Shown piece by piece: positions 1-5,843 of a stretch of 6,434 nucleotides of DNA. The stretch spans positions 1 through 6,434 of the forward strand of contig OMSY01000060.1 of NCBI GenBank assembly GCA_900313875.1. The letters are read 5' to 3'. Made by a program: the position numbers and the translations under genes. How positions within the stretch are numbered: the stretch's first letter is position 1; each line of letters begins with the position of its first letter. A model generated the notes under the pieces. The model did no database searches, had not been told where the DNA came from, and saw only the letters and a program-made list of their open reading frames with translations. This DNA comes from an uncultured Actinomycetes bacterium. Its GTDB lineage: Bacteria; Actinomycetota; Coriobacteriia; Coriobacteriales; RUG844.

Positions 1-900
1 GCGGCGGAGGCCGTCCTGATGTGCGAGGAGCGCAAGCGCTCCGGCGTGGTGGTCTCCGCGACCGTGAACCCGCAGCTCATCGCCGTCATACGGACCTATT
101 GCGAGAGCCGTGACGTGCCCGTGACGGTCGTGCCCGCCGATGGCTGCGCCACCGACGTTGCCGGGTTCCAGGCAGCCCTCGCCGAGGGCGCGGCATCGGT
201 CCTTGTCCAGAGCCCGAACTTCTACGGTGTCATCGAGGACATGGACGCGGTCGTCGCGACCGCGCACGAGCAGGGTGCCAAGGTCATCATGAGCTTCAAC
301 CCCATCTCGCTCGGCCTGCTGAAGACCCCCGGCGAGTACGGTTGCGACATCGCCGTCGGCGAGGGCCAGCCCCTCGGTATGCCGCTCGGCTTCGGGGGAC
401 CGTATCTCGGCATCATGGCCACCACCCAGAAGCTCATGCGCAAGCTGCCCGGACGCATCGTCGGCGAGACGGTCGATGCGCAGGGGAGGCGTGCCTTCGT
501 GCTGACGCTGCAGGCGCGTGAGCAGCACATCCGTCGCGAGAAGGCCTCGTCCAACATCTGCTCGAACGAGGCGCTCTGCGCCATGACCGCATCGGTCTAC
601 CTCGCCGCCGTGGGGCCACAGGGTCTCCGTGAGGTTGCGGCGAGCTCCGCCGCCCATGCGCACTACCTCGCCGGGCAGATTGCGGACCTCGGGTTCACGC
701 TGCGCAGTGACAAGCCTTACTTCAACGAGTTCCTGACCGAATGCCCGGTCGATGCCGAGATGCTCTGCGACAAGCTCGCCGAGCGCGGCATCCTGGCGGG
801 CCTTCCCACCGATGACGGCATCCTGTGGTGCTGCACCGAGATGAACACCAAACAGCAGATCGACCTGCTCGTCGAAGCGCTCAAGGAGGTGTGTGCGTGA
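1..900 (+). CDS. gcvPA: Glycine dehydrogenase (decarboxylating) subunit 1, P-protein alpha; 5'-truncated by window edge
   Basis: This is the alpha subunit of the two-subunit P-protein of the glycine cleavage system (EC 1.4.4.2), which with GcvPB decarboxylates glycine and loads the aminomethyl group on lipoylated H-protein. The frame is open from base 1, upstream of the first ATG at 19 (AAEAVLM...), so the true start lies outside the window. The 299 residues present compare with about 440-450 for the family, so roughly the N-terminal third is missing. Recognisable family segments are EGQPLGMPLGFGGPYLG (from base 361) and the signature QAREQHIRREKASSNIC (from base 511). The C-terminal part is complete, with stop TGA at 898-900. 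The catalytic PLP lysine is carried by the partner subunit, so its absence here is expected. The stop overlaps the gcvPB start by one base (TGATG), and the gcvPB ribosome binding site lies inside this gene. Family identity is sure. Confidence 0.96.
   Translation, partial: AAEAVLMCEERKRSGVVVSATVNPQLIAVIRTYCESRDVPVTVVPADGCATDVAGFQAALAEGAASVLVQSPNFYGVIEDMDAVVATAHEQGAKVIMSFNPISLGLLKTPGEYGCDIAVGEGQPLGMPLGFGGPYLGIMATTQKLMRKLPGRIVGETVDAQGRRAFVLTLQAREQHIRREKASSNICSNEALCAMTASVYLAAVGPQGLREVAASSAAHAHYLAGQIADLGFTLRSDKPYFNEFLTECPVDAEMLCDKLAERGILAGLPTDDGILWCCTEMNTKQQIDLLVEALKEVCA
883..890 (+). promoter_or_regulatory. Ribosome binding site of gcvPB
   Basis: AAGGAGGT is a near-consensus Shine-Dalgarno sequence nine bases before the ATG at 900. 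It decides the gcvPB start, because the frame stays open upstream to an ATG at 825 inside gcvPA that has no comparable site and would add 25 residues unlike the family. Confidence 0.85.
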
Positions 901-2336
901 TGAAGCTCCTCTTCGAACGCAGCAAGCCCGGTCGCCGCGCGGCCCTCGTGCCGCCCTGTGATGTGCCGGAGGTCCCCTTCGACGCCTCCATGCTCCGCGG
1001 TGCTGCCCCGCGCCTTCCCGAGATCGCGGAGGTCGACCTCGGTAGGCATTACACCGAGCTCATGAAGCAGACCCATGGTGTCAACGATGGCTTCTACCCG
1101 CTCGGCTCCTGCACGATGAAGTACAACCCGCGCGTCGACGAGGAAGCCGCCGCGCTGCCCGGATTCACCGACATCCATCCCCTGCAGCCCGTCTCCACCG
1201 TACAGGGCTGTCTCGGGGTCATGCACGATATCGACCTGGCCCTGCGCGAGGTCTGCGGCATGGACGCGACGACGCTCCAGCCGGCTGCCGGCGCCCATGG
1301 CGAGTATACCGGCCTGCTCCTCATCCGCGCCTGGTTGCAGGACCGCGGTGAGACTGGCCGCGACAAGATTATCGTTCCCGACACCGCGCACGGCACCAAC
1401 CCGGCATCCGCCACGATGGCGGGGTTCACGGTCATCTCGATCGACTCCAACGAGGATGGCGGCGTCGACCTCGATGCGCTGCGCGAGGCCGTGGGACCCG
1501 ATACCGCCGGTCTGATGCTGACGAACCCCAACACGCTGGGTCTCTTCGACCCCAACATCCTCGAGATCACGCGTATCGTGCATGAGGCCGGTGGCCTGTG
1601 CTACTACGATGGCGCCAACCTCAACGCCGTCATGGGGCGCGTACGCCCCGGCGACATGGGATTCGACTGCGTGCACATCAACCTGCACAAGACGTTCGCG
1701 ACGCCGCATGGCGGCGGTGGCCCGGGTTCGGGTCCGGTCCTCTGCAAGGAGTTCCTTGCACGGTACCTGCCCGGCCCGCTGGTCGTCGAGCAGGACGGTG
1801 CCTACGCCTTCGAGACGCCGGCCAAGAGCATCGGCCAGGTGCGGGGCTTCTACGGCAACTTCCTCGTGGTGGTCCGCGCGCTCACCTACATCCGCACGAT
1901 CGGCGGCGATGGCATGCCGCTCACCTCGGCGAACGCCGTGCTCAACGCCAACTACCTGCTGCACAAGCTGCGTGACCGCTATGCGGTCCCGTTCCCCGAC
2001 TCCTGCATGCACGAGTTCGTCATGGACATCGGTCCGCTCAAGGACAAGACCGGCGCATCGGCGATGGACGTCGCGAAGCGCATGCTCGACTTCGGCGTCC
2101 ACCCGCCCACCATGTACTTCCCGCTCATCGTGCACGAGGCGCTCATGGTCGAGCCGACCGAGACCGAGAGCCGCGAGACGCTCGATGGGTTCGTCGACAT
2201 GATGGAGACCATCCTGGCCGAGGCGGAGGAGGACGGTGCGCGCCTGCATGATGCTCCGTTCGACTGCGCGATCGGCAGGCCCGATGAGGTGACGGCCGCA
2301 CGCAAGCCGCATCTGCGGTACGACTTCGAGGCATAG
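900..2336 (+). CDS. gcvPB: Glycine dehydrogenase (decarboxylating) subunit 2, P-protein beta (PLP-binding)
   Basis: This is the beta subunit of the two-subunit P-protein. It carries the pyridoxal phosphate and forms the active site with GcvPA. The 478-residue length is usual for the family. Motifs in order: GFYPLGSCTMKYNP (residues 64-77), PAAGAHGEYTG (128-138), DTAHGTNPASA (161-171), TNPNTLGLFDP (208-218), YYDGANLNA (235-243, with the Asp that typically contacts the PLP ring nitrogen), and NLHKTFATPHGGGGPG (261-276). In the last, Lys264 is the expected Schiff-base lysine, followed by the glycine-rich loop. All key residues appear intact. The ATG at 900 is chosen because of the AAGGAGGT site nine bases upstream and because MKLLFERSKPGRR is a typical family N-terminus. 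Translation is probably coupled to gcvPA through the one-base TGATG overlap. The lipoate ligase gene starts 14 bases after the stop. Confidence 0.97.
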   Translation: MKLLFERSKPGRRAALVPPCDVPEVPFDASMLRGAAPRLPEIAEVDLGRHYTELMKQTHGVNDGFYPLGSCTMKYNPRVDEEAAALPGFTDIHPLQPVSTVQGCLGVMHDIDLALREVCGMDATTLQPAAGAHGEYTGLLLIRAWLQDRGETGRDKIIVPDTAHGTNPASATMAGFTVISIDSNEDGGVDLDALREAVGPDTAGLMLTNPNTLGLFDPNILEITRIVHEAGGLCYYDGANLNAVMGRVRPGDMGFDCVHINLHKTFATPHGGGGPGSGPVLCKEFLARYLPGPLVVEQDGAYAFETPAKSIGQVRGFYGNFLVVVRALTYIRTIGGDGMPLTSANAVLNANYLLHKLRDRYAVPFPDSCMHEFVMDIGPLKDKTGASAMDVAKRMLDFGVHPPTMYFPLIVHEALMVEPTETESRETLDGFVDMMETILAEAEEDGARLHDAPFDCAIGRPDEVTAARKPHLRYDFEA

Positions 2337-2350
2337 GCCGCGACCACGGG

Positions 2351-3358
2351 ATGGTCGAGAGGCTCGGATACATCGAGACGGGCGGGGTTGACCCTTATGT
2401 CAACCTCGCCCTCGAGTATCTGCTCCTCGAGGACGTCTCGCCGGGGGAATGCATCCTGTACCTCTGGCAGAACGAGCGCACCGTCGTCATCGGGCGCAAC
2501 CAGAACGCGGCAGACGAGTGCGACCTCGCGGCGCTCGAGGCCGATGGGGGGCATCTCGCCCGTCGGCTTTCGGGTGGCGGTGCCGTCTATCACGACCTCG
2601 GCAACCTGAACTTCACCTTCATCGCATGCGACGGTTGGTATGACGAGGCGCTCCAGACCGAGGTCATCCTGCGGGCGGTGCGCTCGCTCGGCATCGAGGC
2701 CGAGCGGACCGGGCGCAACGACCTCGTCGTGCAGGGCCGCAAGTTCTCCGGGCATGCTTATCGCCACCTCGGTGACCGGAGCTGCCACCATGGGACGCTG
2801 CTCGTGCAGGTGGACGAGCAGGCGCTCTCCCGTTATCTCACACCCTCCCCGCTCAAGCTCCGCGCACGCGGCGTGCCTTCCGTCCGTTCGCGTGTCGTCA
2901 ACCTCGCCGACCTCGTCGATGGGCTTGTGGTCGAGGACCTGCGGAGGTCGCTCAGGGATGCGTTCGTCGAGGTGATGGGCGAGGGGGATCCGGACATGCG
3001 GTTGGAGGTGCTCGAGCCGGCTTCGTTTGATGGTGGACGGTTGGAGGCGGTGCGTCGCGACCTTGCCTCGCGGGACTGGCTGTTCCGCAGGGAACGGGCA
3101 CTCGAGCGGAGCAGGCGGGCGCGTTTCCCCTGGGGAACGGTGCGTCTCGACCTCACGGTCCGCGCAGGGTGCATCCGGGAGGCGACCCTGTGGACCGACG
3201 GTCTTGTGGAGGACCTGCCCGAGCGCGTCGAACAGGTCCTCATCGGCTGTCTCTTGCACGAGGTCGAGTTGAGGGAACGGCTTGAAGCACAGGCGGGCAT
3301 GGCAGGCGAAGTGGCCTGCGACCTAGTATCATTGATCATGGACGGTCACGAGGGGTGA
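2351..3358 (+). CDS. lplA: Lipoate-protein ligase A family protein
   Basis: Predicted to activate lipoate with ATP to lipoyl-AMP and transfer it to a lysine of a lipoyl-accepting protein; given the operon, the likely target is glycine cleavage H-protein. The 335 residues match the two-domain E. coli LplA (about 338). Catalytic-domain motifs: DPYVNLALE (14-22), TVVIGRNQN (44-52), RRLSGGGAVYHDLGN (71-85, lipoate-binding loop), GRNDLVV (121-127), GRKFSGHAYR (129-138, with Lys131 matching the catalytic lysine of LplA), HHGTLL (146-151) and SVRSRVVNL (177-185). Residues from about 250 match the C-terminal accessory domain, including the FPWG segment at 259-262. The ATG at 2351 puts DPY at the usual distance from the N-terminus, but its Shine-Dalgarno match is poor, so coupling to gcvPB, 14 bases upstream, is likely. 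The 3' end comes within 26 bases of the preferred lpdA start. An octanoyl transferase role is less likely, given the full-length LplA architecture. Confidence 0.92.
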   Translation: MVERLGYIETGGVDPYVNLALEYLLLEDVSPGECILYLWQNERTVVIGRNQNAADECDLAALEADGGHLARRLSGGGAVYHDLGNLNFTFIACDGWYDEALQTEVILRAVRSLGIEAERTGRNDLVVQGRKFSGHAYRHLGDRSCHHGTLLVQVDEQALSRYLTPSPLKLRARGVPSVRSRVVNLADLVDGLVVEDLRRSLRDAFVEVMGEGDPDMRLEVLEPASFDGGRLEAVRRDLASRDWLFRRERALERSRRARFPWGTVRLDLTVRAGCIREATLWTDGLVEDLPERVEQVLIGCLLHEVELRERLEAQAGMAGEVACDLVSLIMDGHEG

Positions 3359-3372
3359 ACCCACGGAAGGTT

Positions 3373-3379
3373 GAGGAGG
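3373..3379 (+). promoter_or_regulatory. Ribosome binding site deciding the lpdA start
   Basis: GAGGAGG sits five bases before the GTG at 3385, a good Shine-Dalgarno position. The alternative GTG at 3355, which overlaps the lplA stop as GTGA, has only a G-run directly abutting it, too close to act as a ribosome binding site. Confidence 0.75.
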
Positions 3380-3384
3380 GAAAC

Positions 3385-4749
3385 GTGAGATTCGACATCG
3401 CGGTTATCGGGGGCGGACCAGGTGGTACTGCGGCAGCTGAGGCGGCTGCGAGACGTGGCAGGAACGTCGTGCTGTTCGAGCGCGACCTGCTCGGCGGGAC
3501 CTGCCTCAACCGCGGGTGCGTCCCCACCAAGGCGCTCATCCATTCCGCTGAGGCATATGCCCTGCTGCGGGAGGGGGCGGTCGCCGGTATCGAGGCAGCC
3601 GACGTGCACCATGACCTCGCGGCGATGCATGCGCGCAAGGAGCAGGTCGTCACCGCCCTGCGCGAGGGGCTTGCCAAGCAGATGAAGGCGCGCAAGGTCA
3701 CCGTCGTCGAGGGCGAGGCCAAGCTTGCGGGTCCGGGCACGGTCACGTGCAATGGCGAGACCTACGAAGTGGACGACATCATCATCGCCACGGGGTCGGC
3801 GCCGCGTGTGCCCCCCATCCCCGGAGCCGACCTGCCGGGGGTCATCACGAGTGATGACATCCTCGAGGGGGAGGCCATCGACTACGAGTCGCTCGTCATC
3901 ATCGGTGGCGGCGTCATCGGCATGGAGTGTGCGGGCATCTACAATGCGCTCGGTTGCAAGGTCACCGTGGTCGAGATGTGCGACCGTATCCTCCCGCTGA
4001 TGGACCGGGAGGTCTCCCAGCGTCTTGCCCGCGCGTGCAAGCGCCGGGGAGTCGATATCCAGACGAAGGCACGGGTATGCGGTATCGAGGCCGGCGGGGG
4101 TGTGCTGCGTGTCTCGTATACCGACAAGAAGGGTGTCGACCAGGTCGTCGAGGCGCAGGGAGTGCTCATCGCGACCGGGCGCGGGGCGATGACCGAGGGC
4201 CTGTTGGCGGATGATGGGATGCTCGGGGTCGAGCGCGGGGCCGTCGTCACCGATGAGCAGGGTCTTACGGATATGCCGCATGTCTGGGCGATCGGTGATG
4301 TGCGTGCCGGGACGGTCCAGCTCGCACATGTGGCTGCTGCGCAGGGACGCAACGTCGTCGCCGCGATCTGCGGTGAGCCGGCACCGCTGGATGAGAGCTG
4401 CATCCCGAGCTGCGTCTACACCACGCCCGAGATCGCGACGGTCGGTCTTTCCGAGGACGAGGCCAAGGCACAGGGCATCGCGGTGCGCTGCGCCAAGCAG
4501 CTGACCGGCGCCAATGCGAAGAGCCTCATCGAGGGTGCCGAGGGTGGCTACGTGAAGCTCGTGGCCGCGGAGGACGACCTCCGCATCCTCGGTGCGCAGC
4601 TGGTCTGCCCCCGGGCGACGGACATCATCTCGGAGCTTGCGGTCGCGGTGAGCCGGGGGATGACGGCCGGGGAGCTCGCGGGGGTCATCCATCCGCATCC
4701 GACCGTGAGCGAGATGGTCTTCGATGCAGCGGAGATGCTGCTGCCCTGA
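3385..4749 (+). CDS. lpdA: Dihydrolipoyl dehydrogenase (L-protein / E3)
   Basis: FAD-dependent pyridine nucleotide-disulfide oxidoreductase (EC 1.8.1.4) that reoxidises dihydrolipoyl groups with NAD+; in this operon it is the L-protein of the glycine cleavage system. From the GTG at 3385 it is 454 residues, normal for the family. Visible features: FAD-binding GGGPGG (9-14), redox-active disulfide GGTCLNRGCVPTK (37-49, Cys40 and Cys45), NAD-binding IIGGGVIGMECAGIYNALG (starting near base 3895), the second FAD motif AIGDV (near base 4289), and the C-terminal HPHPTVSE with the catalytic His438-Glu443 pair contributed to the partner subunit's active site. There is no N-terminal lipoyl domain, unlike some clostridial Lpds. 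The 3385 start is preferred over a GTG at 3355, which would add ten residues (MNPRKVEEGN) and lacks a well-placed ribosome binding site. Lpd could also serve 2-oxoacid dehydrogenases, but none is visible here. Confidence 0.95.
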   Translation: MRFDIAVIGGGPGGTAAAEAAARRGRNVVLFERDLLGGTCLNRGCVPTKALIHSAEAYALLREGAVAGIEAADVHHDLAAMHARKEQVVTALREGLAKQMKARKVTVVEGEAKLAGPGTVTCNGETYEVDDIIIATGSAPRVPPIPGADLPGVITSDDILEGEAIDYESLVIIGGGVIGMECAGIYNALGCKVTVVEMCDRILPLMDREVSQRLARACKRRGVDIQTKARVCGIEAGGGVLRVSYTDKKGVDQVVEAQGVLIATGRGAMTEGLLADDGMLGVERGAVVTDEQGLTDMPHVWAIGDVRAGTVQLAHVAAAQGRNVVAAICGEPAPLDESCIPSCVYTTPEIATVGLSEDEAKAQGIAVRCAKQLTGANAKSLIEGAEGGYVKLVAAEDDLRILGAQLVCPRATDIISELAVAVSRGMTAGELAGVIHPHPTVSEMVFDAAEMLLP

Positions 4750-4763
4750 TGCGTGTATGACGC

Positions 4764-4808
4764 AACCGGGTGGGACAGCGGGGACGTAGGTTTCTGTCCC
4801 ACCTGGTT
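4764..4808. repeat. Long imperfect palindrome, REP-like element
   Basis: Bases 4764-4778 pair with 4794-4808 over 15 bp with a single G-T wobble (4768/4804), enclosing a 15-base loop that contains GGGACGTAGGTTT. The core arms read GGTGGGACAG and CTGTCCCACC. A second GGGAC inside the loop (4781-4785) could pair instead with GTCCC at 4796-4800, giving an alternative fold. No T-run follows the right arm, so it is not a canonical intrinsic terminator, although it may still protect the lpdA mRNA end or weaken read-through. Similar TGGGACAG/CTGTCCCA palindromes occur as dispersed REP-type repeats in various bacteria, sometimes linked to RAYT transposases. That parallel comes from memory and is not shown by this single copy. 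Confidence 0.7.
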
Positions 4809-4810
4809 TG

Positions 4811-4847
4811 GGTGAGGATATGGTACCTTCAGGGGTACAAGTATACG
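4811..4847 (+). promoter_or_regulatory. Possible promoter region of the zinc-ribbon gene
   Basis: This is the most AT-rich stretch between lpdA and the next gene. It includes GATATGGTACC (from 4817) and AAGTATACG (from 4839), which contain TATGGT and TATACG as possible -10 hexamers. A short 5-bp inverted repeat, GTACC/GGTAC (4823-4827 and 4834-4838), lies between them. I could not find a convincing -35 hexamer at 16-18 bases from either candidate, so the promoter is inferred mainly from position and composition. Confidence 0.3.
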
Positions 4848-4850
4848 ACG

Positions 4851-4857
4851 AGGAAGG
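4851..4857 (+). promoter_or_regulatory. Ribosome binding site of the zinc-ribbon gene
   Basis: AGGAAGG lies eight bases before the ATG at 4866. It supports that start over an in-frame GTG at 4770, which would add 32 residues translated from the palindrome and the intergenic region. Confidence 0.75.
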
Positions 4858-4865
4858 ATCTCCCT

Positions 4866-5729
4866 ATGGATTCGTTCAGACGTGACATGGTATCCGAAGA
4901 CCTCTCTGCGGAGGTCGGCAAGCTCAAGAGCCGGATCATCGAGATCGACCAGCAGCGCCACAAGCTCGCTGCCAAGCTCGGTGAGGTCCTTTATGAGGCG
5001 ACGAAGGACAAACCGGAGTTCCGCGCTGGACACGAGGACCTCTTTGACGAGATGGCTGCCCTCGATGGGAAGCGCGAGCTGGCACGTGAGCGTATCGCCG
5101 AGCTTGCGCGTGCACAGCAGGCTGGCCTCGAGTCCGGTCAGACGTATCTCTGCCCGTCCTGCGGCGCCGAGCTCTCCGGCAAGCCCTTCTTCTGCTCGAC
5201 CTGCGGTGCTGCCATCGACCCCGAGCAGCTCGAGGCCGCGAAGCCCGAGGCGACGCTTGCCTGCCCGCTCTGCGGCGGTCGCGTTCATGAGCATGACGTG
5301 TTCTGCCTGACCTGTGGCACGAATCTCAAGGAGTATGCGGCTTCGGTCTCGGAGGCCGATGAGGACGGGCCCGGTCAGGAGGAGGTCCCGGTCGAGGCCG
5401 TGGACGAGTTTGCCCCCGAGACCCCGGTGATCGAGGTGACCGAGGAACCCGTTCCGGATGCTCCTGCAGCCGAGGAAGTGAACGAGTTCGCTCCGGAAGC
5501 CCCCGTGGTGGAGCCGGCACCTGCCCCTGAGCCGGCCCCTGTGGTCGGTGACACCCCGCCGGCGCAGCCTGACATGGTCTATGTGATCGGTGGCGGGCAG
5601 GAGCCTGCTGCACCCCAGCCCGAAGCTGCTCCGCAACCTGGGTTCATCCAGTGCCCGGGCTGTGGGAAGTCCGTCTCGTCCGAGTATCGGTTCTGCATCT
5701 ACTGCGGTGCCACGTTGCCTCCGAGGTAG
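4866..5729 (+). CDS. Uncharacterised triple zinc-ribbon protein with N-terminal coiled coil
   Basis: A 287-residue predicted cytosolic protein of unknown function; I see no signal peptide or membrane segment. Residues about 11-85 are charged and helical, with a heptad-like pattern suggesting a coiled coil. Two zinc ribbons follow, at C96/C99/C110/C113 and C133/C136/C147/C150. Residues about 161-259 form an acidic, Pro/Glu/Ala-rich and probably disordered linker, and a third ribbon closes the protein at C263/C266/C277/C280. All twelve cysteines belong to these ribbons, and each ribbon has the same CX2C-X10-CX2C spacing, as in zinc_ribbon_2/DZANK-type domains. Such ribbons usually mediate protein or nucleic-acid contacts rather than catalysis. 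The ATG at 4866 is set by AGGAAGG upstream. The gene is separated from the gcv operon by a palindrome and has its own terminator, so it is probably a single-gene unit unrelated to glycine cleavage. Confidence 0.88.
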   Translation: MDSFRRDMVSEDLSAEVGKLKSRIIEIDQQRHKLAAKLGEVLYEATKDKPEFRAGHEDLFDEMAALDGKRELARERIAELARAQQAGLESGQTYLCPSCGAELSGKPFFCSTCGAAIDPEQLEAAKPEATLACPLCGGRVHEHDVFCLTCGTNLKEYAASVSEADEDGPGQEEVPVEAVDEFAPETPVIEVTEEPVPDAPAAEEVNEFAPEAPVVEPAPAPEPAPVVGDTPPAQPDMVYVIGGGQEPAAPQPEAAPQPGFIQCPGCGKSVSSEYRFCIYCGATLPPR

Positions 5730-5761
5730 TTCGGGTAGGGTGTGAACACAGCCTCCATCTG

Positions 5762-5799
5762 CGGAGGGTCGGTACAGGGTGCCGACCCTCCGTCGTTTT
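5762..5799 (+). terminator. Intrinsic terminator after the zinc-ribbon gene
   Basis: An 11-bp perfect stem (5762-5772 with 5782-5792; core GGAGGGTCGG/CCGACCCTCC) with a nine-base loop is followed by TCGTTTT. It begins 33 bases after the stop at 5729. The minus-strand side of the hairpin lacks a T-run, so it looks directional for the plus strand, although the same stem might hinder transcription from the convergent CapA-family gene. The rest of the 114-base gap (5730-5843) shows nothing else I can name. Confidence 0.88.
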
Positions 5800-5843
5800 C
5801 CTGGAGCTGACGCGGTGGGGGCAACGCGCCGCGCGATGTCCGC

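Noticed and set aside
825..899. N-terminal extension of gcvPB from an ATG at 825
   Set aside because: The added 25 residues lie inside gcvPA in another frame and are unlike the family. The strong ribosome binding site at 883-890 points to the ATG at 900.
1..900. gcvPA as a broken gene because it lacks a proper start and the PLP lysine
   Set aside because: The frame runs off the left edge of the window, and in two-subunit P-proteins the PLP lysine belongs to GcvPB, so nothing indicates a pseudogene.
717..2312. Long minus-strand open frame (531 codons) antisense to gcvPB
   Set aside because: The plus strand encodes an unmistakable gcvPB with all its motifs. The antisense product is Arg/His/Val-rich with no recognisable domain, typical of frames opposite G+C-biased codons.
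1979..3259. Minus-strand open frame (426 codons) opposite the gcvPB end and lplA
   Set aside because: Its sequence is a mirror of G+C-rich coding, with no domain and no upstream ribosome binding site; it conflicts with two firmly identified genes.
3346..4698. Minus-strand open frame (450 codons) opposite lpdA
   Set aside because: It lies over almost the whole of lpdA, whose FAD, NAD, disulfide and His-Glu motifs are intact. The antisense product looks compositional.
4764..4808. Palindrome as a standard rho-independent terminator of the gcv operon
   Set aside because: The right arm is followed by GGGTGAGG with no T-run and the loop is large (15 bases), so it does not meet the usual criteria. 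A role in mRNA 3' stability remains possible.
4770..4865. N-terminal extension of the zinc-ribbon protein from a GTG at 4770
   Set aside because: It would translate the palindrome and the promoter-like region. The ATG at 4866 has a well-placed AGGAAGG.
4548..5636. Minus-strand open frame (362 codons) spanning the lpdA end, the palindrome and most of the zinc-ribbon gene
   Set aside because: It crosses the intergenic palindrome and promoter region and is antisense to the cysteine-patterned protein. It contains no recognisable motif.
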